From contig NC_064046.1 of the NCBI RefSeq assembly GCF_932526225.1, forward strand, positions 6,621,306 to 6,685,305: a stretch of 64,000 nt of DNA, in the 5' to 3' direction. The notes under the pieces were generated by a model that was not told the DNA's origin, did no database searches, and worked only from the letters and a program-made list of their open reading frames with translations. Every line of letters begins with the position of its first letter. The stretch's first letter is position 1. The DNA comes from Nematostella vectensis. Its lineage: Eukaryota > Cnidaria > Anthozoa > Actiniaria > Edwardsiidae. Positions 1 to 11,760 of this stretch are shown piece after piece. Made by a program: the position numbers and the translations under genes.

Positions 1-1
1 A

Positions 2-82
2 AGCATCGGCACCCTTGAATGCTTTGTTGTCCTCCTCTACTCCAAGATGAGCCAGCTCTCCTCGGTGAACGACGCCGTATAA
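2..82 (+). pseudogene. Short coding fragment, probably transposon-derived
   Basis: An open frame runs from the window edge to a TAA and reads SIGTLECFVVLLYSKM followed by SQLSSVNDAV. It resembles a segment seen in repeated cnidarian proteins that have a LERFVVxMYxRxSxxxxVNxAR pattern. That link is from memory and weak. No flanking exon was found, so this is either the last exon of a gene to the left or a repeat fragment. Confidence 0.25.
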
Positions 83-420
83 CTGTAAGTACTCACATCT
101 GGGCGTGGGTCCATATCTCGAATGAAGTTTTGTAAAGAGTATAACAATTATGTGGAGTTTGAAAGTTGTACAATAAATAGTATTGGTTTTAATGCTGATT
201 AAAGGAAAAAAACATTATTCACCCCTAAAACTGTAAGTATCAAGGGGGCGTGGTTTATATTTTCGTTAAACTGTAGTTTATGTTAATATCCATCACTGGG
301 TTAAGTTTTGAAACCGTAAAATGAAAAGTATTGGTTTTATTCAGGTTTTTAGGGAAATTTATTCCACCTCTATAAAACTGTAAGTATACATTTTTGGGGG
401 TGGGTCCATATCCAGAATTG
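78..420. repeat. Diverged tandem repeat, ~148-bp unit, about 2.3 copies
   Basis: The phrase ACTGTAAGTA followed by a G-rich GGGCGTGG or GGGGTGGG block and GTCCATAT or GTTTATAT recurs near 83, 230 and 378. The phrase AGTATTGGTTTT recurs between them. The unit is AT-rich and non-coding. Confidence 0.6.
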
Positions 421-422
421 CT

Positions 423-1156
423 TAGTGCGAGATTCTATATCTATGTGCCAAATTTCAAAAATGTTCCACAAATTTGAACGATGCTGCACCATTTTCTTCA
501 ACTATGTGTTGTACAATTGCGATGGCGTGATCTTCCAAGAGAAGACGGCTGTGTTCTCTAATGAGGAAAGGAGCAACTCCGCCCGTGCTTATCAAGAAAC
601 CCGGATCACTCTACATGAAAAAGGTAGCTAGTATTTATTGTACGGACTCTTCCACATATTGTACAATCGTGAGATTGTTTATGCGACGTCTTCAAAATGC
701 TCTCATGGTTAACTCTCAATTACTTTCAATGAAATGAACACGCTTTTTTGAGTTCAAAATAGCCAAAGAATTACACAAGCCCTTGAGCTTGTTTCTGCCT
801 TAGCGAACAAAGATGGTTGGGTATTCTTCAAATGTGTAATTATTTTTTCTCTCCCTTAGATGCCTGAAACAAGTTCACCGGCGGAATCATCAAATTGTTA
901 GTAATTTTTCTTTTCTTCAAATATGACTTCTAACTCGATTCGGACTTAGACGCGTTTAAACGCGCTGGGACTTTAATGGTTCATTAAACTGTTTTTATAC
1001 ACGCTTTTCATTTTCTGTTTTATTTATTAAACTTTATCTCTGGCTGAGATAAAGGTTGAAAATAATTACGTGAAGTACTTGAGGTTATTAGAATTTTTTT
1101 TGCTAAATGCTCGATGAATCATAGAAATAACAAGAGAATATGTTAATAAGTAAAAT
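423..1156. other. Intergenic, nothing recognised
   Basis: AT-rich sequence with short open frames but no exon that I can connect to the gene beginning at 1819. Missing 5' exons of that gene, including a signal peptide, could lie here. Confidence 0.4.
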
Positions 1157-1160
1157 TTAA

Positions 1161-1386
1161 ACGGGGGCGGCGGAGTGGTCCCATAGGTGGGGGGGGGGCG
1201 AAAGTTGGGGGGAGGGGTGGGTAGTGGTTTCAGAGGGAGGGGTGTTTTGTGGTTTCAGAGGGAAGGGTTGTCGGTTGCATATGAACCGCTTAAAAACCCG
1301 TTGGTTAAATAAAAACGTTCTTATATAAAAAAAACATCCGCTCTTTCAAAAGTGCTCCCCCTGCCCCTCCCCTTCCGCCGCCCCTG
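1161..1386. mobile_element. GC-rich non-autonomous element flanked by TTAA
   Basis: The left end GGGGGCGGCGGAG and the right end CTTCCGCCGCCCC are inverted copies. TTAA lies immediately outside each end (1157-1160 and 1387-1390), as in piggyBac-type insertion. The interior is G-rich with two copies of GTGGTTTCAGAGGGA. The terminal CAGGGGCGG style is also seen in hAT-like elements, so the superfamily is uncertain. Confidence 0.5.
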
Positions 1387-1818
1387 TTAAATGTTTTATA
1401 CAAGTTTAGAGGAGGTAATATTTTTACTTTTGGAAAAAAAGCTAAAGAATTTGAAAGCTGAAGAATTTCATTTTTTACAATATTGAGGACATACAGCTCG
1501 TCTTCCAAAAATACGATACGCTAAAATAGTTCTTTACCCTAGTTCTCGTTCGCTTGTAGCTGAATAGTGAAACTGCGTTTATGAGTAATTGGAATTAGAA
1601 GTTGAGTATCGACCGCGCTCCAAATAAAGCCCACGCCAGCGCCGCACATGGTAATCAGTCAGCAGCCCTGGACGTTTCCTCTGCCAAACCTACACTTGCT
1701 GAATATGAAATTCTAAATAAATCGAAAAATAGCGTTTTTACAGATGATTCTGAATTATGGACATGTCTGTCGTCAAGAGGACCCATTTCAGCTTCTTTGC
1801 TAATTTTTTTTTTAACAG

Positions 1819-3317
1819 CTGATTCTGTGACTAGTACACTTTCCGCTGGCAGTCCAGTGACAGCACCATCAAGTACAACGCCTCCTTCGCCAAATACAAG
1901 GCCCCCCTCGCCAAGTACAACGGCTACCTTGCCTAGTGCAACCAACTCCACGCAGTCATCCACCACAACTTTCTCTTGTGATTCAAGGTACAGAAAACCA
2001 CACCAGACGCATATCTGGTGGAGGAGTGGGGGAGGGTGCGTGCCTGGAGGGGTGGACAGGGCGTGTGCCTAGGGGGTGTGGGCAAGGTGCCTACCTAGAG
2101 AAAAATGGGGCGAAGGGTGCCTACCTTGGGGAGGAAGAGGGGCAGGGTAGGTGCCTAGAGGAAGAAAGGGGCAGGTTGCGTACCTTGGTGTGGCGGGGGG
2201 ATGCAGGGTGCACACGTGGAGGTTGGTCAGAGTGCGCGCACCACCTCATGGTCGTCATCTCCTTTGACGGATCTTTCCTCCCCCATCCTTACCCCTTACT
2301 CAGCGAATACTGGGTAACTGACTGCACACCTAGTTCATATAACATACCCAACTCTCTAAAGAACCTCTATAGGGAAAAGCCTTGTTGCTGTTCTGTTTCA
2401 GCGAAATCACGCCATGACTGTTTTGAGTTGTTGTAGCCTACCGAATGGTCCTCAACAGACACCGTTTACCGACGCCTCAGAGAATCCTATCAGTGTGTAT
2501 TGCTACACCTCTCTTCCTGATTGTGGCCCCGGACCTTGGGCGCTGGTCATGAAGAGTATTTATGGAAGTGTATGTATTTTAATACATTTTTTACGGCTTG
2601 TCTTTTTTGGTATTATATCATGGCCAGCACCTTAATCCTAGCTTCTGCTGTCTTGTTGACTGCAAGCCAAATATGATTGAAGATTTTTTGATAATTGTGA
2701 TATTTGTGATATTTTATCTTTAACAGAAAGAATTGATCTATTATAGCCCCTTCTGGACCAACAAGGAATCGCTCAACCCGCAAGCTGCTAATGATCCTTA
2801 TACCCATGTCAACATAAAGCTCCCAACATACTGGGCGTCGCCCATAACACAAGGAGTATGCTTATGGTTCCCAAGCTCTATTATGGCTTATCTTCAAGTA
2901 CCCCTCACGGCCAGTTCACTGTATGACGTCATATCCGGTGGCTCCCACATGGCAACGAATTTAGATTGCGATACAGGATGGAAGGCGTCGCTTGTTTCTC
3001 CACCCCTCTCTGACTGCGGTACTCAAGGGTTCAACGCTCAGCACTTATCAGGTACGAAGGCGCGAATCGGTGCGGTAGCGGGCGATGGCAATTCCAACCT
3101 CGGATTATGTCTGGCAGGAGGGTGGACTGGGGCCGACTCTGACGTACAGGCCGGCGGTAGCTTTACAACGGACCCTGATTTAAATAGTTTGGCTAATGCG
3201 TATCTAGTCTTTGTGAAAGGAAGTCGCTTAAAAGACAAAAATCCCCAAATGACAAAAAGAATAATTGTAATCCTCACAAATTTGAGCATGGTGATTATTT
3301 CTGGAGGTCTCATGTGA
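1819..3317 (+). CDS. Secreted Ser/Thr-rich plus fibrinogen-like protein, 3' three exons
   Basis: Proposed exons are 1819-1987, 2437-2569 and 2727-3317, all with GT-AG introns and a continuous frame (297 codons counting the stop). Exon 1 is a Ser/Thr/Pro-rich, mucin-like linker ending in FSCDS. Exon 2 gives VYCY and CGPGPWALVMK, equivalent to the CDM-GGGWTLVMK core of fibrinogen-like domains. Exon 3 opens with KELIYYSPFW and continues through LPTYW, the LSDCGTQGFN segment and a Cys-containing GLCLAGGW region. This order matches cnidarian fibrinogen-like proteins related to skeletal organic matrix proteins. The role is inferred as extracellular binding or matrix. The 5' end and signal peptide were not found, and the acceptor of exon 2 was chosen because it keeps the frame. 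Confidence 0.7.
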
Positions 3318-3349
3318 AGAAGTTCTTACTGTTTAATATTATGGTGCAA

Positions 3350-3696
3350 TATACTCTTTTTTATAAAAACGTCTAATTTTCGGTTGAGGCAGGGCCGTTC
3401 TTATTTTGAGACATTTTAAGGCTGAATATGTTCTTTACGATATTCTTAAATTTTAGTGTATATAAGAATTTAATACCCAACGAATTATAAAGAACTGAAG
3501 AGAATTACACTATAAAGATCAATAGCAATAATAAGGTTGTTACTATGAGCAAAATTTGTTTCTGCATTTTAGAACGCATCAGGACTAAAAAGGATTTTTT
3601 TCTGCTGAGCCTTGGCATGTTCTTAGCCTGTTCTGAAAATTTGTTGGAATCTTAGCCTGGACGTTCTTTAAAAAAATGTTCTTTTAAAAGAGTGTA
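3350..3696. mobile_element. MITE with TATACTCTTTT...AAAAGAGTGTA ends
   Basis: The left end (TATACTCTTTTTTAT then AACGTCTAATTTTC) and the right end (GGACGTTCTTT then AAAAGAGTGTA) are inverted copies. A shorter relative is at 18743-18858. There is no coding capacity. Confidence 0.6.
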
Positions 3697-3964
3697 CGCC
3701 TTTATAGTTTAGTATACATGAGCGTTTTTTAAAAGCCCCGTTCGCGACAGCATCGACATTGCTGGAGCAACGCTGGCTCGTGCTGTTTGAACACCATGTC
3801 GGGAGATGCTATGTAGTAGTTCACCAACATTTTCTAGAATTTTCAAAAATAGCTTTTTATCAGAGGTTCTTTCTGAAACCCTGTGAGCTAGGTTTCAAAC
3901 CATCTGAGATCAGAAACCTTTTTTGAGCTACATTTGTTATAACCCAACTGTTGATTACAGTAAT

Positions 3965-4231
3965 GATTCGAATAGGCGCCCCCCTTCGACCTCGAATTTT
4001 GGAATAAGCGCCGCCCTTTCCATTCTCTCTGAATAAATTTCAACAAATGCACCACTTGAACGTTGTGAATTTAGCTCGCATTAACATGCTCACATTACAA
4101 CACGGGCCTATTTATTATTCCTTCAACTTCCCTATTCATATAAACGCAAGTTTTGTTCTCAGTCTATTCAGAAGCCGGTACTTTTCGCCAAAATGAAATA
4201 AACGCCCCCTCTCCAATAAGCGCCCCCTCAA
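3965..4231. repeat. Dispersed repeat with GAATAAGCGCC-type motifs
   Basis: Four variants of AATAAGCGCCCCC occur in this stretch, and the reverse complement of the same motif sits at about 11690-11760 beside a poly-T/poly-G run. This suggests a repeat family with CG-rich terminal motifs. Boundaries are approximate. Confidence 0.4.
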
Positions 4232-4495
4232 ATCATTACGGTTATTGCTGTTTTCGGGCAATTTACATTAAAAGACCTTGTCAGGCACACCCTTCCTCTT
4301 ATTTTATCCAAAATTGGACACAAATTAGTTTAAGAAATCTCGAGATTTTTATAGTTTTATGTGTTGTTTGCCAATTTCGATCAAAAATATCGCAATATTT
4401 TTCTCAAATCAGCCGATGGAAATGAATGCATTTTTTCACACAACATGGCGGCTGACTAAGCGACAAACGCCGAATGTAAACGCAAATCTTATATA

Positions 4496-5013
4496 TAAGG
4501 CATGGCATAAATAATACACCTTTTGTTTTTCATTACCGAGAAATACGCATTCATTTTAGCCAAAAATACAAACATTTACGCCGATGTACTGTCATTTAAG
4601 CGAAAGTAAATTCGAACTAAAAGGAAATACATTAACGAGCTTTACATAATTGAGTGCACACAATTGCATTTTCTTCACATTCATTTACACTATTCAAAAA
4701 CCAGGAATAAAAATCTATTTTCATTTGCGCGTTGATACATAACAATAATACAAACAAAATATCAATAATACAAGACCTCACAATCAATACAGTAAACGAA
4801 ATGTTCATTAACATTTTTATTACAGCAAGTGCAAACAATAGTATTTTGTGAAAGTCATTTGCGTGCTTCTTACAAACGTTAGCGTCTCTGTACAAACAAT
4901 AAGCCCTTTATGACAAACAATATCCTAAAATAATTATTCAATTACTTATCGTTTATTTGTGCCCTAATAATGCACATACATGCAAAATAAGGCATGGCAT
5001 AAATAATACGTCT
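4496..5013. repeat. 21-bp direct repeat pair 490 bp apart
   Basis: AAGGCATGGCATAAATAATAC occurs at about 4498 and again at about 4990. The sequence between is AT-rich and non-coding. It could be the ends of a short insertion or a local duplication. No other genes were recognised from 4232 to 6080. Confidence 0.4.
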
Positions 5014-6080
5014 GGTCAAGACATCAAAACTAAACTCTTCTTTCCTCTCTCAGCAACACCGCTTTTATACTTATTGATTACTTATGCAGACTATCTGTAA
5101 ATGGCCTTTTTGAGTGTATACTATTGACTAAAGTCTTTGTGTCACTTCAACCACTTTGTATAAGAACGGAAGGCGCTGATGATAGGTAAGTAATAGTACT
5201 CGTATAGCCGACGAATTACCATGGCAATAATAGGTTCAACTCCTGGAGATTTTGGGTCCCTTTTTTCAACGTTGAATTTTTCGAGCACGAATTTCTTTTA
5301 ACGTTTCTGCCTAATACACACTTAAATTCTTACTATAGGCAATATAATGGATTGGAAAAATTCTTTTAATTGTAATATATCGCAATGGCAGTTTATTGAC
5401 CACGAGCTACTTTCAAAGGAGACAAGAGTATTTAATTAAAATTTATATAGGAAAATTTGGGAAGGTTATCACCCTCCTTGCGGCTGAAATGCTGAAGAGA
5501 GCAAATACAACGAGAGAGCAAATACAAGGTGGTCGATTCGAAGGCATAGAAGGAGCCTCATGTCTAATCACGAAACACAGCTTAGATTGTTAGGTTTTGT
5601 TGAGGGAGAAAAAAACAGAGAAAATCCATCGGAGCGAAGGCGAGAAACAACATACACAACTCCCGTCTAGAGACAGCAAGGGACAGCTGCTTGAATGAAA
5701 AAGGCACCCTGTTTTAAGGGCAGTTTTATGTTCGGATGAAGGAACTCCATTAATTTTATGTAAATTCTAACCTGCATAGCAAGAACACCTCCTTAAGGGA
5801 CAATTTACTTTTCCGTAACCCTTTAAATCATGACTTGTTTTCTTATAGTCCCTTATATTCTGAATAGAATTTTGTTTACGCTGGTATTTCCTTGAGAATT
5901 TCGATTATCATAAAGCGAGACAGAAAAATATTAGCCAACAAGTATTGGCGCCTTATTGAAAACACGCACGTACACATGACGTCAGAACTTTTAAATGATG
6001 GAAGAGTGTATGCAGTTTGACCAGAATAAACAAAAGAAAATTCAAACAGCCCAGCTGTTGCTACATTTTAGCCGTTTTCC

Positions 6081-6224
6081 AGCAAAGCATGACATGATAA
6101 CGTAAGTCTCGAGGTCAGCAAAGCATGACATGATAACGTAAGTCTCGAGGTCAGCAAAGCATGACATGATAACGTAAGTCTCGAGGTCAGCAAAGCATGA
6201 CATGATAACGTAAGTCTCGAGGTC
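6081..6224. repeat. 36-bp perfect tandem repeat, 4 copies
   Basis: Four head-to-tail units start with AGCAAAGCATGACATGATAA and end with CGTAAGTCTCGAGGTC. There are no spacers, so this is a minisatellite and not a CRISPR array. Confidence 0.9.
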
Positions 6225-6582
6225 AACAAAAGGGAAGAGATACTTTCGCTTTTAAGTAACCCCCACGACTAGCTAGGTCTTTAGCTTATCTTTGCTTAAT
6301 TGGAACTATAAAAATAGGTACCCATTAGTTACATGTGTGGGCTACAATACAAGAGAGAAACTTTCTAGAAATTGGCGCAAGTACAGTGTTAACATTTTAC
6401 AGTATTACGTTATTTCCAAATTGTTTGGAACTTAGCCGATCAGAATGCAACATTAATGGCAATCTTGTTCCCAGAGTCCGCATACCTTTGGTAATTGGTG
6501 GTAAACAATTCGTGGAAAAGTGCCAACCCTAACATAAGTCGAACAATCGAGAAAGTGCACAGCATTTTATTTAGTATAAGAA

Positions 6583-6682
6583 ATGACCAGTAGGGGCGTG
6601 GCCGTGCCCCCAAATTTTCTTAATGTCTTAGTATCGACCACCCCCCCCCCCAATATTTCAAGGCTTGCTATGGCACTGATAA
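6583..6682. mobile_element. Diverged copy of the GCCGTAGCAGG MITE
   Basis: GTAGGGGCGTGGCCGTGCCCCCAA, a C-run and then CAATATTTCAAGGC-TTGCTATGGCACTG line up with the reverse complement of the element at 22086-22233. This copy is truncated and worn. Confidence 0.5.
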
Positions 6683-8025
6683 TTTATCATTAAAGAATCT
6701 CAATCACCCACTCCTTTGTTATTGTTTATCATTGAAAATACAGCGGTTTATCGCAAGGAAACTTCAAAATACGCTCCGCGGTCCCTGGTTTTGGGATCAT
6801 TATAACTGAAAACCAGAATCATTGACAATGAAGCTTGTGCTGGAACGACGTGACATCGGGCCATAAACTAATCGATACGAAATCGGATACAGGATTCGCT
6901 GACTATATTTGGACTTCTATTGTTACTCACATCGCACTCACTTTACTTACTTACACGCATTCAATAGCAATATGTGGGACTACCAAAGGTAGCCCACACA
7001 AAAACGAGCTGATTTTTTCGAAACCAGTTGTAGGGTTCAAAGAACAAAAGTGTTTTAGTTGTTTGAACTCTGTTATTTCTGTGGTGGTCAAGTAAGTTGT
7101 TCAATCCGCGGTAATAACGCGTTTAACGTTAATCGAGTATTATGTGCTGTGGGTGTTGGAGTGTCGCCTGGCCAAACAAAAGGGGCCTCAAGCAGCGAGT
7201 CCTTAATGCTGAGTTGCTGAGTTCTGGACTAATTGAGAAATAAACCCAAACCCCCCACATTGCTCCTACCTTGGTTCACTTAAGGTGTAATTAAGGAATC
7301 CTTGTCAATCCTTGTCAGAGACACAATTTTTGAAGTTCACCAAAAAAAGGATTAGAAATACCGGTCATTGTTGGTCAAGCTTTGATTAATTTCCATCTAA
7401 ATAGTAATTTCTTAGCGTTAACTTCAGTCACGTCTAATGGGCAGAAATGAGCTATCTTTTCGTGACATCATCATCATATTCAGATAATCTATTTAAGCAT
7501 AAGCTCTTAGGACCCGTAAAACAGTCTTCGGTTTCAGGCACACTGTTCGCAACTAGCATTGAGATCATGAAATATTCACAAGTTTTTGCGTTGTTTTATT
7601 CCAATTCCCAAGGAATTATCGCTACAAACGATGTTTGCACCGTATAATGCATCCTTAGTAAGTTTGTCAAGCGGGCATAATAGAGTTCGAAACTGGACTG
7701 TTCTCAAGTTTGAATAAACGTACAGCCTATATGGGAAATCTAAGTGAATGAAATATGTTTCCATGTTAGATGAGCATGTCATAATATTGTATTTATTGAA
7801 TAGATCAAATATTATTTAATAAACCTGTATGGTTATTTTTGTTTATCCTGTATAATTGTCTTAAGATTTTTAAAAATCACAATCAGGTGCAAGTTCCCTG
7901 CTCCTAATAAATAGACGCGATGCGAGAGAACTAGCTAGACCCTAGAAAACCCTGCTTTGCAAACCTCCTCAATTCACGTTCCCAATAAATAGGGAAAAAT
8001 AGAGGAATTACGTTTCTCGGATACT
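6683..8025. other. Intergenic, nothing recognised
   Basis: AT-rich sequence with only short chance open frames (66-86 codons) lacking recognisable domains or splice context. Confidence 0.4.
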
Positions 8026-8195
8026 TTCCTTTGCAGCCACTAGTTATTTTATTTGTTTTTCTTAACGTAGTCTTTCGGATTATCAGGTATTTCTGAAACA
8101 CTTTTTCTAGATGGACTCTTTGCCACCTCAATATGAATGCCTTCCTTTGCAGCCACTAGTTATTTTATTAACGCCGTCTTTTGGATTATCAGGTT
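8026..8195. repeat. Direct duplication, offset ~112 bp
   Basis: The phrase CCTTTGCAGCCACTAGTTAT and a downstream GGATTATCAGGT both occur twice (near 8029 and 8141). The second copy has an internal deletion. Confidence 0.6.
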
Positions 8196-8892
8196 AACCA
8201 GCATTTTGAGTCCAAGTCTAATGTTTTAGTGGATGGTATCCGTGTTTACGCCCGCTGAAGTGGAATATTGGAATTACCCGAGATTAGGAAACTGAGAAAA
8301 ACGCTTCATTAGGCATTGAAGGATTCATGGGGATTTCTTTGATAAAATTAGCTTTCCCCTCTTGCTACTAATTATTTTATTTTCATTTTTCCGTTTTCGA
8401 AGTTCTTCATGTGCCATTTTGAATGTTTTTTTATTTGATAGGATTAATGATATTGGTTAAAAAAATGATATTGATGATCTCTCGAGTTTTGACGTTTTCT
8501 GTACCATTTAAAGTTTTCTCGTGTTTTTTGTTTTCATTCATCTCTTTTCATCATCTCTTTAAACTTAATGATTTGCGATCTTATGCACCCTGTCAGTACC
8601 ATGGAAACTAAATGACCAAAGCACGTTCAACTTATTGTACAATGGTATCTCTTTGCTGTCTCGATTCAGAGGCGTTCAAAGGAGTTGATTCGGATGCAAA
8701 TGTTTTATTTATACGACTTATGCGGAACTCTGTAGCCGTAGACAAAGCACGAGTTTAAGCTACAGACTACATTACCGAGTCTTCTTGAAATCAAATTTTC
8801 GTTTCCGTTCTTCTAAAAGTGGTTATTCCCGGTCGCCGCAGGGTTAGGTATTGAAAAACAGGCAACCCAGTGCCTGAGTTTACTTGATAGTT

Positions 8893-9612
8893 ATGGACAG
8901 AAGAGAAAGGAAACTTTCGTTTGGGGTAGGAGATTTTACAACCGCGAGCCCGTCAAGAAGTGATGATATTTATCGATATAGTTATAATTTTGGAAAGCAG
9001 AGAGACGTTTCCAGGACGGATATATTTGGAGGGGCAACGGGCATATCGACGCAATGGCGTTTGCTGCGTAGAAAAACAATAACAAGATCTTTTGGAGTCG
9101 AGACTGAAATTAAGACTTTTGGCGCAAACCAAGAACGGGATAGAAATATTACAACGGGTAATCCTCCGAAAAACCATCACACTGCTGATATGCCGAACTT
9201 AGTTGTAACTGCCATGAATGGGAAAAGTCTAAGAAAATCAATCTGTTCGCAAACTAGTGACCCGGTAACTGAGAAAGACGAGGAAATGAAGGGCCAGCAA
9301 AATGGATTATTAGATGCACAAGAGGGGACTGGCCTAGAAAAGACTGCGAGAATTTCTGACTCAGTGCCCAACTTACGCACATTGCTTCCTTCGGAACAGA
9401 ATGAAATATCTGATGAAAGTAAACATCTAAGGAAGGAAGAAATAGCTATTTCTAGACCTCTGTTAAAATTCAGGAGAGCTGCCCGCAGACTCGGAGTATC
9501 TCTCTCAAATGAAGAAATTTACCACAAGGAGAGACGAAACGGCGTATGTGCTGAAATCGATGAGGCGGCCGATAATCGACAACTGTTACGCGTCTTAAAT
9601 AAGCGGTTTTAA
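8893..9612 (+). CDS. Single-exon gene, basic protein of unknown function (239 aa)
   Basis: A long uninterrupted frame begins at an ATG with purines at -3 and +4 (start reads MDRRERKLSFGVGDF) and ends at TAA. The protein is charged and Ser/Arg-rich, has no signal peptide or membrane segment, and is likely largely disordered. The C-terminus, around FRRAARRLGVSLSNEEIYH and LLRVLNKRF, may form helices. No family is recognised. Three polyadenylation signals follow within 260 bp, which supports a real transcript. A pyrimidine-rich CGCCGCAG 44 bp upstream of the ATG could be a splice acceptor for a 5' non-coding exon. A retrocopy or a lineage-specific gene would both fit. Confidence 0.6.
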   Translation: MDRRERKLSFGVGDFTTASPSRSDDIYRYSYNFGKQRDVSRTDIFGGATGISTQWRLLRRKTITRSFGVETEIKTFGANQERDRNITTGNPPKNHHTADMPNLVVTAMNGKSLRKSICSQTSDPVTEKDEEMKGQQNGLLDAQEGTGLEKTARISDSVPNLRTLLPSEQNEISDESKHLRKEEIAISRPLLKFRRAARRLGVSLSNEEIYHKERRNGVCAEIDEAADNRQLLRVLNKRF

Positions 9613-9675
9613 AACGTGCCTGATTGGTGATGTATTTTGTCGTATGAATAATATATGCGTTAGCACACCATGAAA

Positions 9676-9871
9676 AATAAAATGAACAAGTGTATATAGA
9701 ATTTATTGTGCGTTTTCATTTTAAACCTGAAGGCTCGTTCCCAGTGTCTACATATTCCCAAAGCAAACACTTCGCACCTGTCCGTTTGCAAATGTTATGC
9801 ACAGTTCCTGTATTCTTTTAATAAAGAATAACTAGTGCAATAGGATATGTCCTTTTGTCGGTTTAAATAAA
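9676..9871 (+). promoter_or_regulatory. Polyadenylation signals
   Basis: AATAAA hexamers lie at 9676, 9820 and 9866, on the sense strand downstream of the gene ending at 9612. Confidence 0.5.
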
Positions 9872-10710
9872 GTTTGACTAAAGTGGACTTTTTTCTTTTT
9901 GTTGATTTGTGGCTCAAAGATCCGTTTCACACTTTGATTAGCCAAAAGGGTATGTTGTATCTAGAAGGATGTCCAGTCACAGTCAGGAAACAAACCCTAT
10001 ATCAAAAAAGTATGAAGCATGGATTTCTCTGAAATATATGGCCTTGAAGTCCAGCCCAAGGGCCTCAGCCGAAATAAATAAAAAGCGACGCATTTAATTA
10101 CTATGTTTTCTTTTTCTAGCCAAACTAAAGTGTATGCCCACGCAAATCCTGTGTCAACGAACGTTCAATATTTTATTCAAGTTGACTATCAAAGGACTTT
10201 TAAAGCAGGCAAAATACACGAAAACCACAACGTTATATATGGAAATTCCCCAATATCGCTAATATACGCATACCAACCCCAATAACAATCGAAATGCTCA
10301 CTTGGTCAGGAGGAGCGTAATTGTGATAAAAAAAAACGCTTAGGATAAGATTGAAACAGATTGCACCTAATAGCACTTAAAGGGAATTCATTTGTTGTTG
10401 ATCAGTTGAAACTTCTTTGAAATATAACCAGTTTAAAAAAAGCGCCTTGAAAGTATATGTTAGATGTCGGTAATCTGCATTTACGACCTCTTTTATTGCT
10501 CTAAAATTCAACGAGGATCCACGCATTCGATTATAAAGATTGTTCCGATATAAATTTAAGTCATTTGTATGTTTTGTAAGCAAGGGCGTCTTGACAAATT
10601 GTTGACTAAAATCCATCATATTGCGTATATTGCGTGATAGGAAATGTATATGTTGTAAAATCCATTTTTCTGATGTTATGTTGGATTTGAATCAAGAATC
10701 TCCGGCTTTC

Positions 10711-10870
10711 TAGTGTGTTAGCGCCTCGGCGTGTGGGCTTCTGCTACGGAGGTTTCGGTTCCTGGCAGAGGCATTGCGGGTTTCTTTATTATCTTCTTTA
10801 TTGACTTATTCAAGGTAAGGGAGCTAACAGGAGACTGAAGTGCTTAGTGCGAAGATGATAACAGCGCAAT
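10711..10870 (+). mobile_element. Possible worn tRNA-derived SINE
   Basis: GTGTTAGCGCCTCGGCGTG resembles a pol III A box, and GGTTTCGGTTCC some 45 bp later resembles a B box. An AT-rich tail ending in GCGCAATATAAAT follows. The match is imperfect, so this is a weak call. The flanks from 9872 to 11655 hold nothing else I recognise. Confidence 0.3.
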
Positions 10871-11655
10871 ATAAATGCTAAATATATTTTACGATACACG
10901 ATATGACAGGCCTGTTAGCCGGTACTCATTCGCGGTTATTCTGAAATGTATTGTTTTTGAATTTTGGGAATCTTTTGGCGCGCTCGAAGGCCGAGTCCAG
11001 TGCACTTCGGTCTTCACGCGCCACATAGGACTCCCAATATCGAGAACAAAATATTTCCGAATGACCTTGAATGAGTGGAGGCTATATATTACTGGAAAGA
11101 TACGAAAATTAGAGTTTTTGCAGGGGCGGTAGGAACGGTGTTTGTTAGACGAAATTTTGATAATAAACTAAGAATTTCCCTCTAATTTTGGCTAACATGT
11201 GCGAAAAGAAGCACGGTAGTAGGTGGGATTACGTAACGGTGGGATTACGTAACGAACTTGACCGGGTTTTCTAATCAAACAAGGAGAGCGCGTTGCAAAC
11301 CAGGCACATTTTAGCCAAAATTTGTGGTTTATTTTCAAAATTTCGCCTAACAAACACAGTTTCTTACGCCCCTGCTTTTATCGACCGCGATATCATTCAT
11401 GCCATAGTGGTTAGCGGTCCTTTTCTTTATCTGCCTAGATCCTTCATATATGGTCATGTCTTCATTTCTCAAGTATTATATTTGAAAAGATAATTGAAAG
11501 TAAAACATCGGTCAGAAAAAAAAAACTAAACACGAACAACTTCTCAACAACAAATCGTCCAGTACGCGTCTCTCATTGTTCTTTAAAAAAGGGAAAGCAC
11601 TAAATAAAGACTGAAATTTACTAAAAGCCTTGCTTTCGGTCATCCTTATTTTTCT

Positions 11656-11760
11656 TTTTTTTTTTTTTTTTTTTTTTTTGGGGGGGGGGGGGGGAGGGCG
11701 CGAATTCGAAGTTGGGCGTTTGGGAGGTAGGCGCTATAACGAGCATTTCCGGTATGGCCA
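11656..11760. repeat. Poly-T/poly-G run joined to a GCGCC-type repeat
   Basis: About 24 T then 16 G are followed by the reverse complement of the AATAAGCGCC-type motif seen at 3965-4231 (here as GGGCGTTTGGGAGGTAGGCGC). The region 11761-12867 has no recognised gene. Confidence 0.4.

Noticed and set aside
6081-6224. CRISPR-like array
   Set aside because: Units abut directly with no spacers and the context is a eukaryotic genome.
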